NCBI RefSeq assembly: GCF_000300455.3
Contig: NZ_CP007215.2
Coordinates: forward strand, 62,001 to 126,000
Length of the DNA: 64,000 bases
Reading direction: 5' to 3'
From: Kosakonia sacchari SP1
Lineage (GTDB): Bacteria; Pseudomonadota; Gammaproteobacteria; Enterobacterales; Enterobacteriaceae
This document shows positions 1 to 8,855 of the stretch, piece after piece (the first letter of the stretch is position 1; each line of letters opens with the position of its first letter). The notes beneath the pieces were generated by a model. That model was not told the origin of the DNA and ran no database searches. It worked only from the letters and a program-made list of their open reading frames with translations. Made by a program: the position numbers and the translations under genes.

Positions 1-564
1 GTGGTGTTCGCCGCCATGTCTTTTCCGACCTTTTTCCTCTGCCTGTTGCTGATTAAGTGGTTTGCGGTGGATCTGCACTGGCTGCCGGTCGGCGGCATGA
101 CCAACACCGGCAGCGACGAAGGCGGCTGGGCGTGGGTGCTGCAAGTGGCGGCGCACCTGGTGCTGCCGGTGCTGGCGCTGGTGATGCTGCAGGCGGGCAG
201 CCTGACGCGCTATTTCCGCGCCAGTATGCTGGATGTGGTGAAGATGGATTTTATCCGCACCGCGCGCGCCAAAGGGCTGCGCGAACGGACGGTGATTTTT
301 AAACATGCGCTGCGCAATGCATTGTTGCCGATCATCACCTTGCTCGGGTTTGAACTGCCGGGGCTGTTTTCGGGCGCGATAATCACCGAAAAAGTGTTTA
401 ACTGGCCGGGCGCGGGGCATATTCACATCGATTCGCTGGCGGCGCGCGATTACCCGGTGCTGATGGGCTTTACCCTTTTCCTGGCGGTGCTAACCATTCT
501 CGGCAACCTGATTGCCGATGTGCTTTACGCGTGGGCTGATCCGCGTATTCGGGTGAGGTCGTGA
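1..564 (+). CDS. Dipeptide/oligopeptide ABC transporter permease, DppB family (5' end cut)
   Basis: Inner-membrane permease of a peptide/nickel-type ABC importer, pairing with the DppC-like permease that follows. Only the last 187 residues are in the window, against a usual length of about 310-340, so the start lies upstream. Hydrophobic segments alternate with the cytoplasmic EAA loop (about residues 84-116, ARAKGLRE...HALRNALLP) that contacts the ATPases. The TGA stop overlaps the ATG of the next gene (TGATG), indicating translational coupling in one operon. The substrate cannot be read from the sequence; the binding protein gene must be upstream. Confidence 0.9.
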   Translation: MVFAAMSFPTFFLCLLLIKWFAVDLHWLPVGGMTNTGSDEGGWAWVLQVAAHLVLPVLALVMLQAGSLTRYFRASMLDVVKMDFIRTARAKGLRERTVIFKHALRNALLPIITLLGFELPGLFSGAIITEKVFNWPGAGHIHIDSLAARDYPVLMGFTLFLAVLTILGNLIADVLYAWADPRIRVRS

Positions 565-1511
565 TGTTCGGTTCGCTTTTTTCAACCAATCGCCGCCTTC
601 GTAAAGCGGAAATCCCGGCGCTGGCGCAGGCCACGCCTTCACCGTGGCGGCAAGCCTGGAAAGCGCTGCGCCATAATCATTTAGCCATGTTGTGCCTGTT
701 TTTGCTGGTGGTGATGACAATCTGGTGCGTGATTGGGCCGCTCTGGTCGCCGTGGAAAAACGACGCCACTGACGCGCTGATGATCAACAAGCCCCCCGGT
801 GCGGAGCACTGGCTGGGCACCGATTTTCTCGGCCGCGATGTCTATACCCGCCTGCTGCTGGCGGGGCGCATTTCGTTGATTATCGGTATGCTGACCATGC
901 TGCTCTCCGTAGCGCTCGGCTATCTGCTGGGCGCAGTTTCGGGCTACGCGGGCGGCTGGACAGATAAACTGATTATGCGGCTGGCGGATCTGGTGATGAC
1001 CATTCCGAGTTTACCGCTGCTGATTGTCGCCGGGGCGATGCTCTCGGAACTCGATTTCTCCGCTGAATCACGCATCTACATGGTGGTGATCATGCTCAGT
1101 TTGCTGGAGTGGCCGAAGCTGGCGCGGCTGGTGCGCGGGCAAATTCTTTCGCTTCGCGAGCGCGATTTTATGCTGGCGACGCAGGTGCTGGGCTTGTCGT
1201 CGCGTCGCCGTCTGTTTGGTCACTTGCTGCCGAATACCATCCCGATTCTGGTGGTGATGGCGACGATGGCGGTGGCGAACGCCATCCTGATGGAGTCCGC
1301 GCTGAGCTACCTTGGGCTTGGCGTGGTGCCGCCCACGCCATCGTGGGGCAACATGATGGATGCCGCCAACAGCCTGATCGATTTTCAGCGCCGCCCGTGG
1401 CTATGGATGCCGCCGGGTATCGCCATTTTTATTACCGTGATTGCGATTAACGTGTTGGGTGATGGCCTGCGTGATGCGCTGGATCCGAAGATGAAACGGA
1501 GCGTGAAATGA
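564..1511 (+). CDS. Dipeptide/oligopeptide ABC transporter permease, DppC family
   Basis: Second inner-membrane permease of the importer. About 315 residues, normal for DppC/OppC proteins. The N-terminal cytoplasmic segment precedes a first membrane helix at about residues 33-55, followed by the HWLGTDFLGRDVYTRLL region typical of DppC-type subunits, then further helices and an EAA loop near residues 195-225 (LSLRERDFMLATQVLGLS). ATG 564 is chosen over the GTG three bases upstream because it gives the usual TGATG overlap with the preceding permease. The 3' end overlaps the next gene by ATGA. Confidence 0.92.
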   Translation: MFGSLFSTNRRLRKAEIPALAQATPSPWRQAWKALRHNHLAMLCLFLLVVMTIWCVIGPLWSPWKNDATDALMINKPPGAEHWLGTDFLGRDVYTRLLLAGRISLIIGMLTMLLSVALGYLLGAVSGYAGGWTDKLIMRLADLVMTIPSLPLLIVAGAMLSELDFSAESRIYMVVIMLSLLEWPKLARLVRGQILSLRERDFMLATQVLGLSSRRRLFGHLLPNTIPILVVMATMAVANAILMESALSYLGLGVVPPTPSWGNMMDAANSLIDFQRRPWLWMPPGIAIFITVIAINVLGDGLRDALDPKMKRSVK

Positions 1512-2488
1512 GCGAACCGCTGGTCACCTTTAATCAGTTGTCCCTCTCTTTTGCGGGTGAACAGGGGCGTGTGCGCGCCGTGCAGGACGTGTCGTTCACC
1601 ATCAACGCCGGGCAAACTATCGGTGTGGTGGGCGAGTCCGGCTGCGGAAAAAGCGTCACCGCCATGTCGTTGATGGGCTTGCTGCCGCCGCAAGCGGCAC
1701 GCATTGACGGCGGGCAAATCCTGTTTCAGGGCACCGATCTGCTGCGCCTGAAGCCGTCAAAAATGGCGGATCTGCGCGGCAACCAACTGGCGATGATTTT
1801 CCAGGAGCCGATGACCGCGCTTAACCCAGTGCTGACCATCGGCGAGCAGCTTTGCGAACCGTTGCTTCGTCATCGCGGTGAAACGCCCAAAGCGGCGTGG
1901 GCGCATGCCACGCAGTTAATCACCGAAGTGGGACTGGCGCGGGCGGAGAGCCTGATGAGCAGCTACCCGCATCAGCTTTCTGGCGGCATGTTGCAACGCA
2001 TCATGATTGCCATGGCGCTGAGTTGCCAGCCAAAACTGCTGATCGCCGACGAACCGACTACGGCACTGGATGTTACCGTGCAGGCGCAAATATTGCGGCT
2101 GCTGCGCGACCAGGCGCGGGCGCATAAGATGGCGCTAATGCTGATCACCCATGATTTGGGCGTGATTGCGCAGATGGCCGAGCATGTGGTGGTGATGTAC
2201 GCCGGGCGCATCGTTGAACAGGGCCCGACGGCCGATGTGCTGCGTAACCCGCTGCATCCGTACACCAAAGGGCTGATTGCTGCCCGTCCCATTCCGGGCG
2301 AGCGCAGGCGTCGGCTTTACTCCATTCCCGGCCAGGTGCCGGATCTCGCCGCGCTGCCGCCATACTGTGCCTTTTACGATCGCTGCGAGCGGGCGACTGA
2401 CGCATGCCGGGCGGGGATCCCGCCGCTTATCGGCCAGACGCGGCAAGCCGCGTGTATTCACAGTACGCTTCTGGAGCCAACCGCATGA
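1508..2488 (+). CDS. Peptide ABC transporter ATP-binding protein, DppD family
   Basis: Cytoplasmic ATPase that, with the DppF-like subunit, drives peptide import. 326 residues. Walker A GESGCGKS at residues 42-49, Q-loop at IFQEP, ABC signature LSGGMLQR, Walker B LLIADEPT and the H-loop in LITHDLG are all intact. The C-terminal oligopeptide-type extension with several cysteines ([14 protein letters not shown]) is present, which in this family may hold an Fe-S cluster. Starts and ends with ATGA overlaps to its neighbours, so it is in the middle of a tightly coupled operon. Confidence 0.94.
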   Translation: MSEPLVTFNQLSLSFAGEQGRVRAVQDVSFTINAGQTIGVVGESGCGKSVTAMSLMGLLPPQAARIDGGQILFQGTDLLRLKPSKMADLRGNQLAMIFQEPMTALNPVLTIGEQLCEPLLRHRGETPKAAWAHATQLITEVGLARAESLMSSYPHQLSGGMLQRIMIAMALSCQPKLLIADEPTTALDVTVQAQILRLLRDQARAHKMALMLITHDLGVIAQMAEHVVVMYAGRIVEQGPTADVLRNPLHPYTKGLIAARPIPGERRRRLYSIPGQVPDLAALPPYCAFYDRCERATDACRAGIPPLIGQTRQAACIHSTLLEPTA

Positions 2489-3462
2489 GCGAACAATATG
2501 TCATTGAAGTGGAAGGGCTGAAAAAGCACTTCCCGCTGCGCGACGGGCTGTTTGGCCAGCAAACCGGGGAGTTACGCGCTGTAGACGGCGTCAGTTTTAA
2601 GATCCGCCAGGGGACGATTTTTGGGCTGGTGGGTGAGTCCGGCAGCGGTAAAACCACCGTTGGCCGCACTTTGCTTGGGCTGTACGACAAAACCGCAGGC
2701 AGCGTGAAGTATCGCGGCCAGGAGCTGCAGGATCTGAGCGCGAAACAGATGCGCGCGCTGCGCCCGAAAATCCAGCTGGTGTTTCAGGACCCTTACAGTT
2801 CGCTGAATCCGCGTATTCGCGTGGGCGATGCGATTGGTGAAGCGATGCTTGAGCATAAGCTGTGCAGCCGGACGGAACTGCGCGACAAAGTGCTGGAAGT
2901 AATGAAAATTTGCGGGCTTGCGCCGCAGCACTACAACCGTTTTCCGCATGAGTTTTCCGGCGGTCAGCGTCAGCGTATCGGTATTGCGCGCGCGTTGATC
3001 CTCAACCCGGATTTCATCATCGCCGATGAGCCGATTTCGGCGCTGGATGTCTCTATTCAGGCGCAAATTATTAATTTATTTGCGGATTTGCGCGATGATC
3101 GCGGCGTGACATTCCTGTTTATCTCCCATGATTTGGGCGTGGTGGAACACCTGTGCGATGACGTCGCGGTGATGTACCTCGGGCAACTGGTGGAAACCGC
3201 CAGCCGTGACACGCTGTTTAACCGGCCGCTGCATCCTTACACCCAGGCGCTGCTGGCGGCGGTGCCAACGCTCGACCCGGATAGCGAACCTGTCGCTGTG
3301 GTGCAAGGGGAAATTCCCGATCCGTCGCGTCCGCCCTCCGGCTGCCGTTTCTCATCGCGTTGCCCGCTGGCAACCGCCCAATGCCGCGCTGAAATCCCGG
3401 CGCTGCGTGAAGTGGAGCCAGGACATCATGTGGCGTGTCATTTGGTGGAAAGGATTGAGTGA
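2485..3462 (+). CDS. Peptide ABC transporter ATP-binding protein, DppF family
   Basis: Second ATPase of the importer, 325 residues. Walker A GESGSGKT at residues 50-57, signature FSGGQRQR, Walker B FIIADEPISALD and H-loop LFISHDLG are intact; the C-terminal cysteine-rich oligopeptide segment (CRFSSRCPLATAQC) is also present. An in-frame start further upstream exists, but ATG 2485 gives the ATGA overlap with the preceding ATPase and begins the recognisable domain. It is the last gene of the operon; a hairpin followed by a T run lies about 80 bp downstream. Confidence 0.94.
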   Translation: MSEQYVIEVEGLKKHFPLRDGLFGQQTGELRAVDGVSFKIRQGTIFGLVGESGSGKTTVGRTLLGLYDKTAGSVKYRGQELQDLSAKQMRALRPKIQLVFQDPYSSLNPRIRVGDAIGEAMLEHKLCSRTELRDKVLEVMKICGLAPQHYNRFPHEFSGGQRQRIGIARALILNPDFIIADEPISALDVSIQAQIINLFADLRDDRGVTFLFISHDLGVVEHLCDDVAVMYLGQLVETASRDTLFNRPLHPYTQALLAAVPTLDPDSEPVAVVQGEIPDPSRPPSGCRFSSRCPLATAQCRAEIPALREVEPGHHVACHLVERIE

Positions 3463-3514
3463 CAGCAATCGTGAGGGGTATTATTGAGCACTCTTCGTCA
3501 ACCTGGCGCACGTG

Positions 3515-4045
3515 ATGCAACATCCATTCGACATGATAATAAAGGGGGCGAATCTTCCTGGTCCCCTTTTTACACAGAAATTTTCCCGCTATTTCTTTTT
3601 TGATAACGACATCTGTACATCAGATTGGTTGATAACGGCAACGCAGCAAATTATTCGCGCCTGCTTTGGCGAGACGGGTTGCGCGCATGTTTTTGCCAGC
3701 ACCAGCTATACGTATTTAGGCGTAATAGATTCTCGCGAAGACTGGCTGGTGAACATCGCCGGGTTGTGCAAACAGATGCATGATAGCCGCGAGTATGGCG
3801 GCTTTATCATCGTGGATGCGCAGAAGCAGTGGGCACTATTTCAAAATACCCCTGTCGAAAACGGCGTGCTGGGGATTAACAGTAATAAGGACTTATCGGC
3901 GCTGAATGACACGATTTATGACATCTTTGTCGATTGCGAGATCATCAAAGGTTGGCTAAATGGGAACGGTCAGCGAGAGAGAAGTTTAGTCGAGAGTATT
4001 GGCTTTGATTATTTAACCGTATTACTAAAATATTACGATAAATAA
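3515..4045 (+). CDS. Hypothetical protein
   Basis: I do not recognise this 176-residue protein. It has no signal peptide, membrane helix or familiar catalytic motif; it is mixed in composition with aromatic-rich stretches (FSRYFFFDND near the start, FDYLTVLLKYYDK at the end) and several Cys residues. Candidate starts are GTG 3512, ATG 3515 and ATG 3533; ATG 3515 is used, but none has a strong ribosome binding site, and a terminator-like hairpin covers codons about 10-19. It stands alone between two unrelated transcription units. The size and globular look would suit an immunity or effector-associated protein, but nothing here proves that. Confidence 0.55.
   Translation: MQHPFDMIIKGANLPGPLFTQKFSRYFFFDNDICTSDWLITATQQIIRACFGETGCAHVFASTSYTYLGVIDSREDWLVNIAGLCKQMHDSREYGGFIIVDAQKQWALFQNTPVENGVLGINSNKDLSALNDTIYDIFVDCEIIKGWLNGNGQRERSLVESIGFDYLTVLLKYYDK
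3543..3570 (+). terminator. Terminator-like hairpin after the peptide importer operon
   Basis: AAAGGGG pairs with CCCCTTT across a loop of about 15 nt and is followed directly by further T residues. It fits a Rho-independent terminator for the peptide importer, but it lies inside the first codons of the following unknown gene, so it may also affect expression of that gene. Confidence 0.45.
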
Positions 4046-4085
4046 CTCTCTGCCCGGCGATAACTATTTTTATTTCCTCCTGACA

Positions 4086-4141
4086 AGCGAAACGGTAATT
4101 TCACAGGCAATGTTGTTGTGACCAAAAATAACCGTTTCGCT
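4086..4141. promoter_or_regulatory. Long-spaced 11-bp inverted repeat upstream of the alcohol dehydrogenase
   Basis: AGCGAAACGGT at 4086-4096 and its exact reverse complement ACCGTTTCGCT at 4131-4141 are separated by 34 bp, about 90 bp before the dehydrogenase start. The spacing is too large for a simple terminator and suits two half-operators bound by a looping or tandem regulator. No regulator gene is adjacent. Its function is inferred only. Confidence 0.4.
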
Positions 4142-4231
4142 GACATTAAGAATTACTGCCTATTTTATTTTTCTGCTCTGGTCTGTTCTATGCTTATCAG
4201 TTCTGTCTGAACCTTATAAGGAACAGGATAT

Positions 4232-5425
4232 ATGAGAGCACTGACGTATCACGGCGCACATAAAGTTAGCGTTGATAATCGCCCCGACCCGATTATTGAA
4301 TCTTCAGACGATATTATTCTTCGCGTTACCGCAACGGCGATTTGCGGCTCTGACCTGCATCTTTATCACGGGAAAATACCAGGCACTAATCATGGGGATA
4401 TTTTCGGTCATGAATTTATGGGCGAAGTGGTGGAAACCGGATCGGGTGTTCATGCCGTTAGTAAAGGCGATCGGGTAGTGATCCCATTTGTCATTGCTTG
4501 TGGGGAGTGTTTCTTCTGCAAACTTCACCAGTACTCGGCCTGTGAACAAACCAATTCCGGCAAAGGCGCGGCGCTGAACCGCAAAGGCATCACGCCACCT
4601 GCGGCGCTGTTTGGTTACAGCGATTTGTACGGCGGTATTCCCGGCGGTCAGGCCGAATATGTGCGCGTGCCGAAAGCCAATACCGGGCCGTTTAAAGTCC
4701 CGGACACCCTCACCGATGAGAAAGTGCTGTTTCTCTCCGATATCCTGCCCACAGCCTGGCAAGCGGTAAAAAATGCCGAGGTGAAACCCGGCTCCAGCGT
4801 GGCAATTTACGGCGCCGGACCGGTCGGTTTACTGACGGCGGCCTGCGCCCGTCTGGAGGGGGCGGAGCAGATCTTTATGATTGATGACAGCGATTACCGG
4901 CTGGCTTTCGCCCGCGATCGTTATGGCGTAATCCCCATTAACTTCGATAAAAATGACGACCCTGCGGCGTGGATAATTGAAAATACCGCCGGTCACCGAG
5001 GTGTGGACGCCGTTATCGATGCCGTGGGATTCGAAGCCAAAGGCAGCACCACCGAAACTGTGCTCAGTACGCTGAAAATCGAAGGCAGTAGCGGGAAAGT
5101 GCTCCGACAAGCGATCGCCGCTACGCGCCGCGGCGGAATTGTCAGCGTGCCCGGCGTATATGCCGGTTTTATCCACGCTTTCATGTTTGGCGATGCCTTT
5201 GACAAGGGGCTGACCTTCAAAATGGGTCAGACGCATGTGCAGGCGTATTTGCCGGATTTGTTACCGCTGATTGAGTCCGGGCATTTGAAACCGGAAGAGA
5301 TCGTCACGCACCACCTGCCACTGGAAGAGGCGGCGCGCGGCTATGACATTTTTGATAAACATGCAGAGGATTGCCGCAAAGTGATCCTTGTGCCGGGCCT
5401 GAATGCAGAAAAAGCGACGATTTAA
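4232..5425 (+). CDS. Zinc-dependent alcohol dehydrogenase (MDR superfamily)
   Basis: 397-residue NAD(P)-dependent medium-chain dehydrogenase. Catalytic zinc ligands are visible as Cys38 (AICGSD) and His60-Glu61 (GHEF); the structural zinc lobe has Cys90, Cys93, Cys96 and Cys104. A Rossmann motif GAGPVG lies near residue 195. Length and the insert around residues 110-140 (GKGAALNR...[10 protein letters not shown]) resemble the glutathione-independent formaldehyde dehydrogenase-like branch, so an aldehyde or alcohol substrate is likely, but the specificity is not settled. ATAAGGAACAGG precedes the ATG as ribosome binding site. It is monocistronic, with a terminator at its stop codon. Confidence 0.88.
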   Translation: MRALTYHGAHKVSVDNRPDPIIESSDDIILRVTATAICGSDLHLYHGKIPGTNHGDIFGHEFMGEVVETGSGVHAVSKGDRVVIPFVIACGECFFCKLHQYSACEQTNSGKGAALNRKGITPPAALFGYSDLYGGIPGGQAEYVRVPKANTGPFKVPDTLTDEKVLFLSDILPTAWQAVKNAEVKPGSSVAIYGAGPVGLLTAACARLEGAEQIFMIDDSDYRLAFARDRYGVIPINFDKNDDPAAWIIENTAGHRGVDAVIDAVGFEAKGSTTETVLSTLKIEGSSGKVLRQAIAATRRGGIVSVPGVYAGFIHAFMFGDAFDKGLTFKMGQTHVQAYLPDLLPLIESGHLKPEEIVTHHLPLEEAARGYDIFDKHAEDCRKVILVPGLNAEKATI

Positions 5426-5440
5426 CCTGTCGCTTTTCGT
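5408..5440 (+). terminator. Rho-independent terminator of the alcohol dehydrogenase gene
   Basis: AAAAGCGAC (5410-5418) pairs perfectly with GTCGCTTTT (5429-5437) across a 10-nt loop holding the TAA stop; the T run forms the distal arm. Confidence 0.6.
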
Positions 5441-5465
5441 GAGCACAGGCGGTAATTGTTGAGGC

Positions 5466-5493
5466 AAAAAAGCCTCTCCCGGCGAGGAGAGGC
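5466..5493 (-). terminator. Rho-independent terminator of the nitroreductase gene
   Basis: On the minus strand GCCTCTCC pairs with GGAGAGGC across a 6-nt loop and is followed by six T residues. It lies about 20 bp past the nitroreductase stop codon. Confidence 0.75.
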
Positions 5494-5511
5494 ATACCGT
5501 AGCGCAGGTGC

Positions 5512-6165
5512 TTAAATAAAGGTAAAGATCTCGTCGCGCGGCAGGCGCGATTTTGGCAGCGCGGCGTTGAAATCGTTCTCGCTACGCACACCGAGCGACA
5601 CCAGCACCACACTGGTCAGCCCTTTTTCACGCAGGCCGAGGGCAAGATCCAGTTCGCGCTGGTCGAAACCTTCCATCGGCGTGGCGTCAATACCCAGCAT
5701 CGCCGCACCCAGCAGCAAGCCGCCAAGCGCCAGATAAACCTGTTTTTCCATCCACTGTGGTAGATCGCGCTGCTCATAACGGTGAATCGCTACGTACGAA
5801 CGGCGGCCCTTATCCTGGCCCGCTTTTGCCGCTTCGTCTTTAAAACGACCATCTTTCTGCTCTTGTTCCAGCACCTTTTGCAGGTGCTGCTCATCAAGAT
5901 CGCTGCGGATGCACAAGGCAATAACGTGAGAAGCATTGACAATTTTCGGTTCGTTATAGACGAACGCCGCAGTGGCGGATTTCGCCATTGCCGCGCGGCC
6001 TTCCGGCGTGGAGGCGACCACAAAGTGCCACGGTTGTGAGTTCACGGAAGAGGGGCTGTTTTGCAGCACGTTAAGCAACGTGTCGATTTTATCCTGCGGC
6101 AGCGTTTTGCCGGGTTCAAAGGCTTTCACGGTATGGCGGGCAATTACAGCATCATCAAGTGTCAT
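5512..6165 (-). CDS. nfsB: Oxygen-insensitive NAD(P)H nitroreductase, NfsB family
   Basis: FMN-dependent cytoplasmic nitroreductase/dihydropteridine reductase that reduces nitroaromatics and quinones by two-electron steps. 217 residues, the usual NfsB length. The N-terminal RHTVKAFEPGKTL and SPSSVNSQPWHFVV segments form the FMN-binding Arg/Ser/Asn pattern; EGFDQRELD and LGVRSENDFNA further on are typical of NfsB. ATG 6165 is chosen (GGAGAACGACA precedes it); an in-frame upstream extension has no family support. It is divergent from a LysR regulator, with a perfect palindrome between them. It could be a paralog of the housekeeping NfsB, which usually lies elsewhere in the chromosome, so the symbol is tentative. 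Confidence 0.85.
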   Translation of the reverse strand: MTLDDAVIARHTVKAFEPGKTLPQDKIDTLLNVLQNSPSSVNSQPWHFVVASTPEGRAAMAKSATAAFVYNEPKIVNASHVIALCIRSDLDEQHLQKVLEQEQKDGRFKDEAAKAGQDKGRRSYVAIHRYEQRDLPQWMEKQVYLALGGLLLGAAMLGIDATPMEGFDQRELDLALGLREKGLTSVVLVSLGVRSENDFNAALPKSRLPRDEIFTFI

Positions 6166-6274
6166 TGTCGTTCTCCTGCGCAATAGATGAAAAATTCGGG
6201 GCGAACCGTCCCGTAGAGTGTGACGAGAATAAACACAAAGCGGCACAAGATAAATCGGTGTAAAAAGGCAGCAC

Positions 6275-6293
6275 TTTCACTCGGCGAGTGAAA
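6275..6293. promoter_or_regulatory. 19-bp palindrome between nitroreductase and LysR regulator
   Basis: TTTCACTC-GGC-GAGTGAAA is a perfect inverted repeat with 8-bp arms, 110 bp upstream of the nitroreductase start and about 75 bp upstream of the divergent lysR start. The position suits the operator of the LysR-type regulator for both its own gene and the nitroreductase. Confidence 0.5.
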
Positions 6294-6368
6294 ATGGTGT
6301 TTGCCAGGACGCTGTTTTCTGGCAAAACAAAGGAGCCACTCGCCTGTTATTCACCCTGCGGAGAAATC

Positions 6369-7304
6369 ATGATTCGGCTGGAAGATGTCACGCTGTTCGT
6401 CCGTTCAGCGCTACTGGGAAGTTTTTCAAATGCGGCGCGCGAAGCCGGGCTGTTGCCAGGCCAGGTGAGCGCGGCGGTACACCGGCTGGAGCGGGATCTG
6501 GATAAACGTCTGTTTGTCCGATCCACACGCAGTCTGCGCCTCACCGCTGAAGGGGAAAAATATCTCCCTTTCGCCCAGGAGATGCTGGCGGTCGTCGCCG
6601 CTGGTGCGGAGAGTCTACACAGCGGCGATAAAGAGATTCAGGGGGAACTGCGCGTGGCGGTGCCTTCCGATATTGGCCGTAATGTTCTGCTGCCGCTGAT
6701 TACGCGCTTTTGCCAGCAGCACCCCAACGTGTCGCTGCGGCTGTCGCTTTCCGATCAAATCAGCGATGTCTTTCGCGATCCGGTCGATATCGCCATTCGT
6801 TACGGCGTGCTGGATAACAACAGCTATGTCGCCTTGCCGATCGCCGAAGATAACCGCCGGGTGCTGGCGGCGGCACCGGCATATCTGGCGAAACACGGAC
6901 GCCCGCAAACGCTGGATGATGTGGTCAATCACCACGGTTTACTCTTCACCATGAACAGCCAGGTGTATGACAAATGGAGCTTTCCGGAAAACGGCATGCG
7001 CCGCCAGTTGATCGTCAAAAGCCGGATGTTGTGCGACGACGCCGATGTCGCCCGCCGCTGGGCGCTGGAAGGCATGGGGATTATTTATAAATCGTGGATC
7101 GATATCAGCGCCGATGTGCTGGCAGGCCGGCTGGAAGTGTTGTTGCCGCAGCATCCCGGTGAAGCAACGCCGCTGAACCTGATTTGCCCGCATCGCAAAC
7201 AGTTTTCCCCGGCAATTCGCCATCTGCATAGTGTGCTGCGCGAACATCTGCGGCCGATCACCGCGTTGCTGCACACTCACCCGGCTTTTAAACCGCACGG
7301 ATGA
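6369..7304 (+). CDS. LysR-family transcriptional regulator
   Basis: 311-residue DNA-binding regulator. The winged HTH is at residues about 3-62 (SFSNAAREAGLLPGQVSAAVHRLERDL region), followed by the LysR linker helix and a two-lobe effector-binding domain starting near residue 90 (GELRVAVPSDIGRNVLLPL). ATG 6369 starts exactly at the HTH; the upstream in-frame extension lacks family support. Divergent from nfsB, so it probably controls that gene in response to an oxidant or electrophile; the inducer is unknown. Confidence 0.9.
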   Translation: MIRLEDVTLFVRSALLGSFSNAAREAGLLPGQVSAAVHRLERDLDKRLFVRSTRSLRLTAEGEKYLPFAQEMLAVVAAGAESLHSGDKEIQGELRVAVPSDIGRNVLLPLITRFCQQHPNVSLRLSLSDQISDVFRDPVDIAIRYGVLDNNSYVALPIAEDNRRVLAAAPAYLAKHGRPQTLDDVVNHHGLLFTMNSQVYDKWSFPENGMRRQLIVKSRMLCDDADVARRWALEGMGIIYKSWIDISADVLAGRLEVLLPQHPGEATPLNLICPHRKQFSPAIRHLHSVLREHLRPITALLHTHPAFKPHG

Positions 7305-7382
7305 CCAAAAAATGTACGTCACGGCGCGCCAGGATTAACCTCTTTGCGTAGCACATTACGCACTCTTACGGAGGTTAAGCAC

Positions 7383-8336
7383 ATGGCTTTACGTTCACTG
7401 GGTACAACAGGGTTACAGATCCCGACACTGGTTTTCGGCGGCAACGTTTTTGGCTGGACGGTCGATGAAAAACAGAGCTTCAGCTTGCTGGATGCACTGC
7501 TGGAGCGCGGTTTTAGCGCTATTGACACCGCCGATGTTTACTCGCGCTGGGCGGCGGGCAATAACGGCGGCGAATCGGAAACCATTATTGGCAACTGGCT
7601 GGCGGCGCATCCTGGCGCGCGCGACAAAGTGACGCTGTTCACCAAAGTTGGCGCTGATATGGGCGAAGCGGGTAAAAAAGGCCTTTCCGCGCGCTGGATC
7701 ACCCAGGCGGTGGAAGATTCGTTACGCCGCCTGCAAACGGACTATATCGATCTCTATTTCTCACACTGGCCGGACAGCGAAACCGCCTATGACGAAACGC
7801 TCGGCGCGTATGAAAAGCTGCTGAAAGCCGGGAAAATTCGCGCCATTGGCGCTTCTAATCTGAATGCCGAACAACTGGGCGAATCGCTAAAAGTGGCAGA
7901 CGCTAAAGGTTTGCCGCGCTACCAGGTGCTGCAGCCGGAATATAACCTTTACGACCGTTCCAGCTTTGAAGGCGCGTTGCAGGATTTAACGATACGGGAA
8001 AACATTGGCGTGGTGACCTATTACAGCCTCGCGTCCGGTTTCTTGTCCGGTAAATACCGCAGCGAAAAAGATTTGAGCCAAAGCCAGCGTGGGCAGGGCA
8101 TTGCCAAATATCTGAACCCACGTGGTTTCGCCATTGTTGAGGCGCTGGAAAGCGTGGCGGGCAGCCACAACGTGAAACCCGCCGAAGTGGCGCTGGCGTG
8201 GCTGATTCAGCAACCGGGCGTTACCGCGCCGATTGCCAGTGCCACCAAACTGGCGCATATCGACAGCTTTGTCACCGCCGTGTCGTTAAATCTCTCCGCA
8301 GATGAAATCGCCGCGCTGAATAAAGCCGGTGCCTGA
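7383..8336 (+). CDS. Aldo/keto reductase
   Basis: 317-residue NADPH-dependent oxidoreductase of the TIM-barrel AKR superfamily, close to the YajO/Tas-like and auxin-regulated AKR branch. The tetrad is visible: Asp and Tyr in DTADVYSRW (about residues 52-58), Lys in FTKVG and His in YFSHWPD. The NADP-binding end IASATKLAHIDSFVTAV is intact. ATG 7383 follows GGAGGTTAAGCAC; the upstream in-frame start is rejected. It is in the same direction as lysR with only 78 bp between them, so partial co-transcription is possible. Substrate unknown. Confidence 0.9.
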   Translation: MALRSLGTTGLQIPTLVFGGNVFGWTVDEKQSFSLLDALLERGFSAIDTADVYSRWAAGNNGGESETIIGNWLAAHPGARDKVTLFTKVGADMGEAGKKGLSARWITQAVEDSLRRLQTDYIDLYFSHWPDSETAYDETLGAYEKLLKAGKIRAIGASNLNAEQLGESLKVADAKGLPRYQVLQPEYNLYDRSSFEGALQDLTIRENIGVVTYYSLASGFLSGKYRSEKDLSQSQRGQGIAKYLNPRGFAIVEALESVAGSHNVKPAEVALAWLIQQPGVTAPIASATKLAHIDSFVTAVSLNLSADEIAALNKAGA

Positions 8337-8855
8337 TCCCATCGCCCGGCAGCACCTGCTGCCGGGCTGTATAATCTTGCGCGCAGTTGCGGGATAACCG
8401 CGCACTCATCCAGATTCCAGTACCTTCTTTAAAAACAACGCCTGGCAAACCGTTTACTGGCGGCGCGTGCGGCACGGGTTTTGCGCTTTGGTGAACGCCG
8501 GAGGCTTAGCCCTGAACTATCACGTTACCCATTGAACCGGTGTCGGTGACGCGGATACCTTTCGCCATGAGCGCGGCGGAACTTTGAGGTTTTGTTGAAG
8601 TAAACGCAGCGGTAAAGTGCAAAAAATCCCCGAGTGACACGCCCTGTCAGGGCAATCGTTTATCTTTCCCTGAGCGAAATCATGGCATTGTGTAATTGTT
8701 GCGCTTTGGGCGGAAATTTCATTTTAGTTTTTCGCATTACTGCCGTTAACCACTATGAAAAAACAAGGTTTTACCTGGATAGCAGGGCCGTGGCGCGAGG
8801 GTCAGGCCGTAACCGTTAACGTCTTCTGAGACTTTGTATTCCGGAACCCGTCACA
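8337..8855. other. Intergenic region with a hairpin and a short relic-like ORF
   Basis: No convincing gene. A perfect hairpin CCCGGCAGCA-CC-TGCTGCCGGG at 8345-8366 follows the aldo/keto reductase and may end its transcript, though it has no T run. On the minus strand a short open frame ending with TAA near 8513 reads, in part, SAALMAKGIRVTDTGSMGNV; it begins at a weak GTG near 8641, has no clear ribosome binding site and may be a relic of a lost gene. The remainder must hold the promoter of the following regulator. Confidence 0.4.
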
